Source of the DNA: Ectobius pallidus
Taxonomy: Eukaryota; Arthropoda; Insecta; Blattodea; Ectobiidae
Length of the DNA: 64,000 nucleotides
NCBI GenBank assembly: GCA_964059195.1
Contig: CAXKWD010000011.1
Coordinates: forward strand, 30,177,066 to 30,241,065
Direction: 5' to 3'
Below, piece by piece: positions 36,477 through 47,283 of this stretch (positions within the stretch are counted from its first letter, which is position 1; each line of letters opens with the position of its first letter). A model generated the notes under the pieces. The model was not told the DNA's origin. It saw only the letters and a list, made by a program, of their open reading frames with translations, and searched no databases. Made by a program: the position numbers and the translations under genes.

Positions 36477-37276
36477 GATAGTGAAATATGTATGACAGTG
36501 AACAGAGTGTGTCCATCAGCTTGCTATAAAAAAGGGTAAGTTTTTCCAGGCTTTATAGTGAAGACTTTTATAGTTCTTATGAGTGAAGGAAGTGGGGAAA
36601 AAACTAGGTGTGATATGCTACCCCCAAGATTTTTTGCTGTCGTACCTCAATTTGAAAAAAGCTTATGCCTCCCTTACAATACGTTATGTGATATACAGTA
36701 AATTGTTCTATACAGTCTGCTGTGTTTTGAATTAACTTCCTCCATAAGTAACCAATCCCGCTTCATAGACGAACACCAAGCCAGGAGCGCAAAAGTGTCA
36801 GACATCTTGTACTGTACTAACAGGACTTTATTTATTTGAATAAAAATATTTCAGAAATATTTAAGACCTACTTAAACAGCATCAAGATTACAATATTCTG
36901 TTAATGACAAAGATTTTTAAAACACTAAATCTAACAGTACTGGCATTAAGATAAAAAAATAAAATAAATAAATAAATTTAAAAAAAACCATCATCAAGTT
37001 ACTGGTCACTGCCTTCTGTACTGGCAATGGCTATCGATGAAAGCATTATTAATAGATGAATGACCATGAAAAGTCTGCAGATAGATACTAGGGCCTACTC
37101 TTTGCTACAAGGAATTTTAATTTAATATTTATATAGCATACCACCTCTGGTTTTTACCTACTTCCTTCACTGATAAGAACTATAAAAGTCTGCACTATAA
37201 AGCCTGGAAAAACTTACCCTTTTTATAGCAGCTGATGGACATACGTTCTGTTCACTGTCAGACATATTTCACTATC
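36477..37276. mobile_element. foldback MITE with ~130 bp terminal inverted repeats
   Basis: GATAGTGAAATATGTATGAC at the left is mirrored at the right. The arms stay about 90% identical by eye for some 130 bp, including AAGTTTTTCCAGGCTTTATA. An imperfect ATTTTAA direct repeat borders both sides. No transposase is present. Confidence 0.8.
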
Positions 37277-38500
37277 ATTTTAAGATCCACTAATTTTCAG
37301 TGATAGTATATTATCTGACCATTGGGGCCGGCATAACATTGGGCTTAATATACCAGTGCCTGGCATATACCGTCTCATTTTCATCACTGGTTCCTAGGAT
37401 GCACACATGAATTGCACAACCAATGCAGTGAACTACTCTACAGAATTACGACAGAAGAGCCATGGGTACCACCGATCATGTGGATGGTCAGGTTGTAGTA
37501 AACAGATAAAAAATGGCTCTGTAAAAACTTCACTGAAATTAATATTCTTTCCTATTTCCTGGTTCATCCATGTTCATGTAGAAATTAAGACTAGGTGCCA
37601 ATATTCACCCCACTTAAACCTAATATCTGGAAAATATGAACTCATTCCTTTGAACAACTGCGGAGTATTTCTTAAATCACTTTATATTTACCTTGTACCA
37701 TTCTAGGGAGGACTTTGTCATAAAATTTTCATACTAATAAAATCGTTGTTAACATAATATCAGTTAGTAATGTTAGTTTTTGGTTCAAAACTCCATGTTT
37801 CCAATACTTTAGTAGAGAGTTTCATGAAAATAAACTATGTGTATGATACTACACGTAGTATATTACTCTCATTAATGCATTTTGCATTACAAGGAATCTT
37901 ACGGACTTCGAGGTCGTAAGTGTAAGTGCAATGTCTCCTTACAAGGGATGTACCTGGGCTCAAACTCTCATAAATGACAGAAGTTTTTTTGTAGGAAATC
38001 CATGAGTAAGAATAACTCCCATGCAAAACTGCACATTTGTCTCATAGAGTCATTCGGTGAAGGTGTGATGGAACTGCACTACAAAAATAAGTTTTTTACT
38101 TCAATAGTACAGCTGAATTTACAAGTTGATCCTCCAAGTACTCTGTCATTAGACTGTAAGTTGAGGGTAAATGGACATTAGGAAAGCAATCAGATAAAAT
38201 ATTACATAAATGGCAACATGGCCTAACCAGAGTAGAGGTTATAGATTTTGAGAACATGTTATTTAAAGTAATAATTAATAAATCAAATGCTAATAAATAG
38301 AAATCTGTGAAACTCTCATAACTTCCTCTACCCTAATAAAAGTTTGCCCCTTAGTATAACATATCATGTATGACATTCTCTTCATGTAGATTGGTTGTAA
38401 AAATGAAGAGAATGTCGTTACCAATTCGCATTGCATCCCCAAATAAAATCTGTTTAATACACTCTTGTAACTTCTTTTACTTCAAGCATGGCCAATACAT
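37277..38500. other. intron-like sequence
   Basis: No gene or repeat family was recognised. Confidence 0.4.
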
Positions 38501-38829
38501 TTCTCTCACTTCACATTCTGATATAGAACAAGAGGCCATATTGCAAAGAGCACATATTATGAGTGGGTGGCTTAGAACTACCCCTTCAATTATTTCGAAA
38601 AAATGTTTCAATTTAAAGGTTTAGCTCTTAGTGTGAGTACCCTACATATAACATTTAAACAAAACAAAATTGTCTTCATGTAAAGTCCCCTTAAAAATAA
38701 GAGCAAGTTTCAACATATCAGGTAATTCACAACCCAAGTCCAACTCTTTCCACCGGTTATGGATATAAAATTGATTAAAATAGTTATTAAAACTTATATA
38801 CAGTGGATAAAATTTTACCTTTAAAACAG

Positions 38830-38870
38830 TCACTACGTTTCAACCTGACCTCCAGGCCTTCCTCAGGTGA
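38830..38870 (-). ncRNA. hammerhead-ribozyme-like motif, left arm
   Basis: On the minus strand: helix I TCAC, CTGAGGA, hairpin AGGCCTG...CAGGTT, GAAA, CG, UA, helix I return GTGA. The boxes and the UH position are in hammerhead order. Helix I is only 4 bp, and helix II has a bulged G and a wobble pair. Confidence 0.4.
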
Positions 38871-38883
38871 ACTCTAGGAGAAC

Positions 38884-38924
38884 TCACCTGAGGAAGGCCT
38901 GGAGGTCAGGCTGAAACGTAGTGA
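38884..38924 (+). ncRNA. hammerhead-ribozyme-like motif, right arm
   Basis: TCAC (38884-38887), CTGAGGA (38888-38894), hairpin with AGGCCTG against CAGGCT, GAAA (38913-38916), CG, UA, then GTGA (38921-38924). The predicted scissile position is after 38920. Helix III is reduced to CG, as in the minimal hammerheads of Penelope-like elements, which are thought to work as dimers. Confidence 0.45.
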
Positions 38925-39296
38925 CCGTTTCAAAGGTAAAATTTTATCCACTGTATATAAGTTTTAATAACGGTTTTAATCAATTTTATATAAGAGCAAG
39001 TCATCGCCAATCTTTGTGCCTCATCCCTAGAAGGTACCTAACCCAAATACAAAAATTTTCTTTTCATACAATTTTCCATTACAAGAGGCCATACTGCAAA
39101 AAGTGCGCATTCAGAGTATATGGCTTATAACTACCCTTCAGAGAATTTTTTCGAAAAAATGTTTCAAATGAAAGTTTTAACTTTTGGTATAAGCACCCCA
39201 AGTACAAAATGTAAAGAAAATTGTAACAGCCATTTTCAAGAAAATCGCAAAAACTTAATTTTCTTTATGTCAAGTCCCCTTAAACATATGAGAAGT

Positions 39297-39573
39297 ATAG
39301 TAATATAAGAATTGAGTCAAATTTTGTGACACTTACTTCACTTGAGTCCTCTATTTAGAGACTAGTTTCGGGAAGTTATTCCTCCCATATTCATTCCATT
39401 TTGACTCCATTTGAGTCAAAATGGAATGAATATGGGAGGAATAACTTCCCGAAACTCCATTTGAGTCAAAATGGAATGAATATGGGAGGAATAACTTCCC
39501 GAAACTAGTCTCCAAATAGAGGACTCAAGTGAAGTAAGTGTCACAAAATTTGACTCAATTCTTATATTACTAT
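39297..39573. mobile_element. foldback element with duplicated centre
   Basis: ATAGTAATATAAGAATTGAG at the left is mirrored at 39554-39573. The right arm contains two perfect 50-bp direct copies (39407-39456 and 39457-39506), each ending TTCCCGAAACT. The CGAAAC box and a GGGA/TCCC hairpin recall the other foldbacks, but no CTGANGA box is present. Confidence 0.85.
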
Positions 39574-39954
39574 ATTAGAAAAACTTCACTGTTACTAACT
39601 TCCTGTAATAATTAATATATATGAGAAGTTGTCTCCAATCTTTGTGTCACATTCTCAGGAGGTACCTAACATAAATACACAATTTTGTGTTCATACCATT
39701 TTCCGTTCTGGAGATAGGCTTTCACAGACACAAACATACATGTTTCCGAAAACAGTATTTTTGGATATAGGGACCTCAAAACGTGTATTTACGTTAAAAA
39801 CTCAACTTAGAATTTGGGGGTTGAAAACAACCTATGGTACAGGCAGAGGAAGTATACGTGAGTAAATAAATAAGTCTGATGATGTTTACTTTAATTTTTG
39901 CTGGTAAATATGGCGAAGCCCTTACTGCTAAATATTGGGAAGGGAGGCCTTTCG

Positions 39955-40010
39955 TTCTAAATATTGGGGGCAGAAAGTACCTTGTCCTCCCCAAGTTGAC
40001 ACCTGATTCT
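39955..40010 (-). mobile_element. hAT MITE fragment
   Basis: GGGGGCAGAAAGTACCTTGT and CCCAAGTTGACACC correspond in reverse to the left end of the MITE at 11624-11766. Confidence 0.5.
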
Positions 40011-41218
40011 ATGTATGTTTCTATTTGTGTATAGTTATAGAACGGACAGCCTAATGACTTGTGCAAGGAATCATGTGTACAGACATTTTTTAATATCAAA
40101 AATATTATGCTTCATTCATTCGTTCATACTAATAATTTGGTAACAATCCCTCTTATGATATCTGACTCAAAATAAAAAAAATCTTGGAGACCAACTCCTC
40201 CTGTTTTACGCCAGTCAAGCAGTATGTAAAGATGTAGTGAAGTTCCATAACAAACTCTTGATTAAGTAAGACTTACACCTTAATTTTCAATTACCTCTTT
40301 GCAATATCCATACATCACAACTTCAATCTAATGATTTCCACATACTTTAAACGTTTCAGTTTTTATGAACAAATAACACCTTGAGGAACAATCATTGCAA
40401 CTGTTTATGGTTCAACCCTTGCATTTAGCTTCAAATATTGTGAGCAATGAAGCTATTTAGTAGCATTAATCAGAGATTGCACTTACAACCTAAAATTCAA
40501 AGAGGCTACTTGTAAAAACTAGCTAAATAGAACATCTCTTGTTTACATTTGAAGAGGAGCTACAGGTTTTGTGGAAAGTATAGGAAGACTTGGGAAAGAA
40601 TCTGAAATAGAGATAAATAATGAACTAAAATTAACAGACTAACAGCCTTACCAATAAAAGTTGCTTATGTGCGCTGAACTGTAGTTTGGTTCATCATTGC
40701 GCGATTCTACATAAGCTAACAGCAGATATTAACTAATATTATTACTTTTATCAAACAAGCTCCATGTTATAGAAATTTCTTTTCATCATATAGAGTATAA
40801 AATAATCTAATACTGAAGAGTTGTAAGCAGAGCATCAAATACTAATTTAAATACTATAGCTTGTTTTCTAATATTGTTAGGCACTTACTTTAGTATACCT
40901 ATTTTAATAATACTTTATGTTACAGTCTTTTGATGCCATACAGGCTATATTTAGTTATCTTTAGGCTTTGGCAATAAAATAAATAAATTTGTATTATGCC
41001 ACACAAGAAATTCTACTAGGTTACTTTGTGCAACAGTTATGTATAAATATATTGCACTGCACCGCAAACTCGAAAGTGCAATGCAAATTGAGATTCATAA
41101 GAGACTAGTTTTATAACATATTATTTTGCCTATACCTACAGCAATTTGGCATTTTTTGGCCATAGAATACTGAAAGTGGACAGTAACAGAGAGAGAAGCA
41201 AAAGCTTCTGTACTTTAC
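40011..41218. other. AT-rich intron sequence
   Basis: Nothing supportable was recognised. Confidence 0.4.
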
Positions 41219-41272
41219 CTACCAAGCTATTGTCATCGGGCATGATAGAGGAGATAACTCTAGCGCTACGCA
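41219..41272 (-). CDS. possible 54-base cassette exon
   Basis: The minus strand has an acceptor AAACTTGCAG (weak pyrimidine tract) and a good donor G|GTAAAG enclosing 54 bases in phase 1-1, encoding (V)RSARVISSIMPDDNSLV. Its phase fits between 56523-56627 and 34920-34961, and GC is higher than nearby. The short length means an open frame is not unlikely by chance, so this is the weakest member of the chain. Confidence 0.3.
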   Translation of the reverse strand, partial: CVALELSPLSCPMTIAW

Positions 41273-42255
41273 CTGCAAGTTTGTTTTATTGCTCGCAGGA
41301 GCAAGGTACGAAGAATTTATACATGTAAGCATTGAGATGAAGTTTACGTTTCTACAAGAAACTATTACTATGTTATTATTGTTGTTGTTATCAGTGCTTT
41401 TTTTGTGATGGTACGCAATGGTACTCAGTACTGGCACCTTTTTTTTCTTACAAAAAATAAAATTTGTATATTACTCGCAATATTCCTATGGCCTAATACT
41501 TAAAATCAAGCTTCTTTCTTGATTTTCCTAGATTTCTACATACATAATAGCTTACATACGAACACTTGATAGTTTCAGTAAATTTCCGTGGCTACTGGAC
41601 TGCAAGAGGGTTGGGGGTTGATTTTTCCAGCCCCCAGCAAACAGCTCCTATGGTCAAGGTCATTCTAACGATATAAGTATTGTACCAAGTGCAGTTAATG
41701 CTAACGTAGTAACAAACATGTAATAAGTAGCTAACAACCAAAGTTAATCAGAGGTTAGTGCGTGTTTAACTGCATTCGTTGCTTACATGTAATTTGAAAA
41801 GCATAAACCCTTGGTTTGTGATGCCGAGTTGAGGAAGTTCATAGTTGCTTATAAATTGTTGGATCAAAGTGTGCATGTGGTTCACAAGTAGAGAAGTGAA
41901 ATGAGTATAATAAGAAATAAAAGAAAGCATGAGGATGTTTTTGAAATATCTCATAAACCTGCAAACGTTGAATAAAATGAATCGGAAGAGAACGTCGCAA
42001 GTACCAGTCATTTTACTGCAATTCAGGGGAGAAACAATTCTGCCTATGATAGGCCCGTTTGTTGGACATTAACTTAGAAAATTGACTTCTGGGAGAAATA
42101 TGGGTGCTCCCATGAGCTTCAGTTTAAAAGTTTCGGTGAGTACCGCCACCTTTCTTGTTAGAAACAAAGCACTGGTTGTTATTACCATTTTTATTATTAC
42201 TACAATTATTAAGTCATTAAATCCGATGTAGTTCTTGATATTTGGACTGCGATGA

Positions 42256-42305
<50 letters not shown>

Positions 42306-42869
42306 TTATTATTATTCTGCTTTATTAAATGATTATTTTATACAAAATGTGAAAAACTTTAATATCTTTTTGATTTGTTCTGTTCACTATGGTTCACTTT
42401 TCAGCAATTAATAATCCAAAAGGATGTTACTTTCACAAAAAAAGAATTACATTACATTTACTACAACAATAATGTAGATAGTTTATCTCAAATGAATTCT
42501 TAGTATAATAAGTTACTTCAGTTGTCAGAAAGTATTCACCGTCTGTTTCCTGAGACGCATGTACCGGTAAGTTTAAAATATCTCAATGCCAATGGTCAAA
42601 GAATCATGACTAAATAACGAAATTACAGCAAAAATCTGTAAGGATCATATCTGAAGGACGAGGAGGCTAGGACAGTATAAATTCCAATTTTTTACAGTTA
42701 AGAGGCATGGGATCAAAACAGAGACCATATATGAAGCAAGGGTTAAAGAATAAGGATTATAAGAGAAACCAAATGCACGCATACCTAGATGACCTCAGAG
42801 AGAAGTAAGGTCTAAACTAAAGGACTAGTATGTGTTAAACTTGCAAAACGGTTCATAATTTCCACTAGT
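41273..42869. other. AT-rich intron sequence
   Basis: No gene seen. It contains a long (TTA)n microsatellite at 42256-42303. Confidence 0.45.
42256..42303. repeat. (TTA)n microsatellite
   Basis: About sixteen perfect TTA repeats. Confidence 0.95.
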
Positions 42870-43055
42870 TGATGATTTAAAAAATGATGAAGAAAATTTA
42901 CTCTTAGTAGATAAAATACCTTAAAAAATTAGACGTTTCAGCTCTTCCACCGAGCTTTCTTCAGGTGCACTCCACTCAACGACTGAGCTGAAACGTCTAA
43001 TTTTTTAAGGTATTTTATCTACTAAGAGTAAATTTTCTTCATCATTTTTTAAATC
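42870..43055. mobile_element. foldback element with partial ribozyme-like motif
   Basis: GATTTAAAAAATGATGAAGA near 42874 is mirrored at 43036-43055. ACTAGT occurs on both flanks (42864-42869 and 43056-43061). The minus strand of the left arm reads CTGAAGA, a five-base AGCTC/GAGCT hairpin, GAAAC and GTC, but the flanks of this core do not pair, so helix I is missing. The right arm lacks the CTGAAGA half. Confidence 0.75.
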
Positions 43056-43534
43056 ACTAGTATGTGTGAATAATGATTACTAAGCATGTGTGAGATATGC
43101 ACAAAACAAAATTAAGATCATTTCCAGCAAAGCAGTGAACATGATTTCTTCTTTTCAAGGTTGTAATGCAAGTTTTTACTGTTTTTGTAGTGTGAACTCA
43201 TATTAAATGGCCAATCAAACAAGCTACCGAACACTGCTGCAAGTCGCCAACGATAGGGTTATCTCCACTATCGCAACCATCTAGACTAGCACTAGTAGAT
43301 CAAGTATGGCTCTGTACAATGAAGATGTATGGTGAGATCAGAAATATTATAAATAGAACTAACTAAAACTTACACTAAGATTATTTTCCTCAATATAGAT
43401 ATCTTTTTTACAAATTATTATCTTAAAGGATGGAGCATTTTCTTATAAAAGAAAATAATAATATTATGCGCTGTCAAAGCACAAACTTGCCAATATCTAT
43501 TAACAAATATTCAGCAATGTCTCAAAAGAAGAAA

Positions 43535-43635
43535 TATATAATATAGAGGAAAGTCTTTCTTAAACAGGGATCAAACCCAAGCTTTCAGCTTTGTACACTG
43601 ACTTTGTACTAAGACTAACCTGCTTTCCAGGAACA
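43535..43635 (-). mobile_element. SINE-F copy
   Basis: Minus strand: AGTCAGTGTACAAAGCTGAA, B box GGGTTTGATCCC, tail CTTTCCTCTATATTATAT. It matches the family at 3.5-3.9 kb. Confidence 0.5.
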
Positions 43636-43697
43636 TTCTGAGTCTTATTCTAATAATATCTTCAGACCCTTACAGATGTTAGAACTTGTACCATATA

Positions 43698-45064
43698 CAG
43701 TGAAATCTCAGTTTAAAGTACATCAGAAAAACAAATTGTTTATGCTTTATTGTGGAAAGTATGTTATACTGAAACAACAAGCAAATCTTTTACAACCAAA
43801 CAATTTACAGCTTAACCGGTCGAAAGAAAATCATTGCAATTTCACAATAAATAATGCAGTAGAGTTGCTCTACAATACGCTATGAATCTGCGGAATGTTT
43901 GTATAATTGCAGAATTTTTTCTTTGTCCTTAAACATGGCTTGTTGTTGGCTTTATACAATCAGTTTCAGCCTATCCTCAACTTTCCTAATGATTACTACC
44001 TTCTGTCCTATGCAAATCCGCTTTCTTTTCTTTGTCTCCATTGCAAAAAAAATATACAGTTAAAATAGTGTAGTGCGCACAGTACTGTAATTTATTTTTA
44101 GCTCACACCATAGGCGTAACGAGGGGGGGGGGGTTCCCCATTGATTAAAAAAGGGAAAATTGTGATATATCACCTTTTTTAAAAAATCTGCTTATAAATG
44201 ATTTTAAAGCGTGGGAAGCTTAAAACTCGTTATTGTGCATCTTAATTTTTAAAATTTTCCGGGGGAGGACCCCGGAACCCCCCTCTCCAGATGTTATAAC
44301 CCCCCCATATGGTCGGCCTGGTTACGCCTATGGCTCACACAACACAAAAGTAATGTTCTTAGTTTTCAATATTTAGAAGAAAATGATTTAAATTTGAAGA
44401 TGCATCAGTATACAGTAGATATGACGTGACACTTCGAGCCACACTCGGAGGAACTTAGCCACATTTGGAGGAACTTGTACTTTCTCATTGTAATTATACT
44501 ATCCTGCATCAACATGTCGTGTTTCAAATGCAGTATCAAAAGCAGCATAGTTATTTTATTATACAAAATGTCATATGTCATGTCAAAATACGTCATATGT
44601 GGTTTTGAATATACTAGTACAGAGGCTGAAAAATTTATATTAAGTTTTATTACTAAATGCATTTTCGAATTGAGCACAGTGAAGTTAATCAAACACATCT
44701 ATTTTCATTTTTACCGCAGAAATTTTTGTCTTTTTTGCAGGCTAGTGTTATTGATCATTGTACTTTTGAAGTAGATACACTTCAACGATTGATCGTTCTT
44801 GCCAAAACAACACAGGAAAATAAATAAATAAATTATAAATATATACTTATTAACTATTTGTGAACGAAATAAAGAAGTAAAGCTAATTATTAATTTATAA
44901 TGTTTACATTTTTGTACTTCATACTGAAATGATCGTAAGTAGTTGAACCGTAAAAATGATTTATCTTTCTATTATAATATATGGGATATGAGTGGGGATT
45001 TAAAATACATACTTAATACTGAAAAGTACTCTAAACTGAGGTCCTTTATACTGAGATTAAACTG
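43698..45064. mobile_element. Tigger/pogo-type element, ~1.37 kb
   Basis: The left end CAGTGAAATCTCAGTTTAAA and right end TATACTGAGATTAAACTG are imperfect inverted copies, each flanked by TA. There is no intact transposase; the interior frames are unrelated. A hAT MITE is inserted at 44109-44332. Confidence 0.65.
44109..44332. mobile_element. hAT-type MITE, perfect 8-bp duplication
   Basis: It begins CATAGGCGTAAC and ends GTTACGCCTATG (perfect inverted 12-mers) and is flanked by GCTCACAC at 44101-44108 and 44333-44340. G and C homopolymers sit next to the termini. It is nested in a Tigger-type element. Confidence 0.92.
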
Positions 45065-46231
45065 TAGCAAAAAAGCATCATTGTAGATGTACTAGGGTCT
45101 GAAGTGAGGTCTGTTGGAGTCAAATAATAATTTGGAATGTGGCTGATTTTGATTCCCACACTGATCTTCCTCTTAAGAATATACAGTAATACCAATATTG
45201 GCACTACCAGAAGTAGAACGTATTAAGTACATCTTATGTTTTACCTTAAAATCACAATATGTTTGATCATCACGGACAGAGACATTTTTCTCCATGCAGA
45301 CAAGTAGATGCAGGAACTCTATTGGCTCTCGCCTAACTGCTTCTCATCTGATAGCCTTGTGAATCTGCATTTCTGTACTCTACTAACATTCTTATTCCAA
45401 GTATTTGTCCTTACTTTGCTCATAGCAGATGGTGAAATTGTTCATTTGCGATCACTAGGGTTAGGACTTCATCCGTAAAAAAAAAAAAGTTTTCTCCACA
45501 ATGTGTAAAAATCACATAATTAACAAAATAAATGTTAAAACTCTTAAGGTTCTTAACATGTAAATTGGCAAGACTCAATTTCTCACGTAATATATAAACC
45601 CATGACAGACAGCAAAGAAAACTATTAACGGAATGATTAGGCCCATAGTTTATTTCTTGCACCGTATTCTGCAATATTACATGAAAAAGAAATGTTTCTT
45701 CCAATTCTTTTCCGTAACTTAATTACAAGTACAAGAATCAGAAATTAATGTAACCTATACGATACATTAAAAAGTTAAAGTTGACTCGTATACGGTTATT
45801 TAACGACGGGGGAGTACTACAATAAATCGTTGCTGGTGTGCTGCACGATCTCGCTTCCCTTGGTCAATGAACTTAACGGCATCATAAGAATTAAATTCAA
45901 TCAATTGGTGTTGAATTTGTGCAGTTTAGTGACTTCATTACGAGATAGGAAACATGTGTGGCAGCAAATAAAAATATTTTGAAAACTACTATGAGCAAAA
46001 TTAGTATGAATACTGAGCATACAAATATAAGCAATGTAAAGTGCTGAAGATTGCCAACTGGAAGAAGTAGAGGAAGGAGGGAGCCCAATTAGATCCCTTA
46101 TTTATTTGTCCGGGTGGAGAATAATGTTTCTGCACAGTTCCCAACACTATAACATCTTTAGTAGAATAATTTCTTTATAGATATATAAGCATTTATGAAC
46201 CACAGATTATTGTCTCTGTTGGACATTACAT
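45065..46231. other. intron-like sequence with SINE-B scrap
   Basis: At 45785-45850 the words TATACGGTTATTTAACGACG and TGCTGGTGTGC match the end of SINE-B. Otherwise nothing supportable. Confidence 0.4.
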
Positions 46232-46358
46232 GAGAATATTATAGGAGAAAAATTCCTAAATTCCGGCTTAGCTCAGTTGGGAGAGCATTGGCGCGAATAG
46301 CCAAAGGTCCTGGGTTCAAGTCCCAGTGTCGGAGGAATTTTTCTCCTATAATATTCTC
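46232..46358. repeat. 25-bp perfect inverted repeat enclosing a tRNA-like gene
   Basis: Positions 46232-46256 (GAGAATATTATAGGAGAAAA...) and 46334-46358 are exact inverted copies. They border the cloverleaf at 46262-46333 almost immediately. This may be the collapsed remains of two opposed SINE copies or a short TIR unit carrying a tRNA. Confidence 0.85.
46262..46333 (+). tRNA. tRNA-like sequence (GAA anticodon position, Phe-like)
   Basis: A full 72-nt cloverleaf can be drawn. The acceptor TCCGGCT pairs with TGTCGGA except for U7-U66. The D stem is GCTC/GAGC, the anticodon stem TTGGC/GCCAA, and the T arm CTGGG-TTCAAGT-CCCAG. The loop GCGAATA puts GAA at 34-36 but has C instead of the invariant U33. 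That change and the repeat context favour a SINE head or pseudogene over a functional tRNA-Phe. Confidence 0.45.
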
Positions 46359-47283
46359 AATAATTTCTTCGTCTGAATTGGGTACTGGGACAATTTGTGT
46401 TAAGTTCATCAGAATTCAATACTCTGCATATCATCAAGTGTGTTAATATTATCAAGAATATCTGAACTGTGAACAGCACTAATGCAACGTGTTTAGCTTG
46501 TATCACTGATGAAATTACAATCTTGATGAAATATCTGTTACAATCCAGAAATCGAACCAGCGATCATGCTAAATTCTGAACTCATAATATAAACTACTAA
46601 CCAATTTGTTTTTATCTGTAGTTTACTGTTGCATCAAATTTTGTTTATAACTTTAAAACACTGAAATTCAGTGACAGAAATGAAAAATGTTAACATTTAT
46701 TAAAATTAATAGCTGAATTAAAAAAAGGAAACTTAACAAGGCATTATAGAATAGTTAACAATGTATCTGAACTTCATTTTTTTTAAAATAATTAAAATTA
46801 TTATAAATAAGTATAAGGTTTAAAATAAATATTTCATTTTCAATTATTATAAAGGAAAAGAATTTGGATCAGCTTTAAGCTGAAATAATAATGTATATTT
46901 TTCCTGATACTGATTAATAAGGAAGATCCAGCAAAGCCGATAGTGCAACTTCACACTTTCAACCGATTTAATAATAATTCTATTAGTCTAATACAAGCTA
47001 AGAAAGATTAATTTCATGCTATTTCTTTTGTAAAATTTGTACTGGGAGAGGGGATAAATTTAGCACTGTTTCGTGCTTGTATGCAACAGTGGTATGGAAT
47101 GAGATTAATTTTTTTGAGATCGACCACTGTGCATTAACATTTTGGGAAATAACATATATATAAGTTGGCATAAAACCACAAGCATTAAAGAAAAAAAAAG
47201 TTTGAAATTTTTAATTTATGTGAAGTTGCACTAAATAAATACTCTGTAGATTATGTGAGACTTGACACTTTCCTGGTGTTAAG
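46359..47283. other. AT-rich intron sequence
   Basis: No feature recognised. Confidence 0.45.

Larger units (their letters stand above)
38763..38992. mobile_element. foldback element with ~105 bp arms
   Basis: ATATAAAATTGATTAAAATA at 38763 is mirrored at 38973-38992. The arms stay about 93% identical by eye up to a ~14 bp loop around CTCTAGGAG. Each arm holds a hammerhead-like motif, annotated separately. Confidence 0.85.
38510..39300. repeat. diverged direct repeat split by a foldback
   Basis: The block at about 38530-38710 (GAGGCCATATTGCAAAGAGC ... GTAAAGTCCCCTTAAA) recurs at about 39080-39295 (GAGGCCATACTGCAAAAAGT ... GTCAAGTCCCCTTAAA). A third weaker piece is near 39620-39790. The foldback 38763-38992 sits between them. 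Confidence 0.6.

Noticed and set aside
44405..44774. Open frames on both strands
   Set aside because: They lie inside a Tigger-type element and do not resemble a transposase.
46262..46333. Functional tRNA-Phe gene
   Set aside because: The invariant U33 is C, position 37 is T, the acceptor stem has a U-U mismatch, and the sequence sits inside an inverted-repeat unit.
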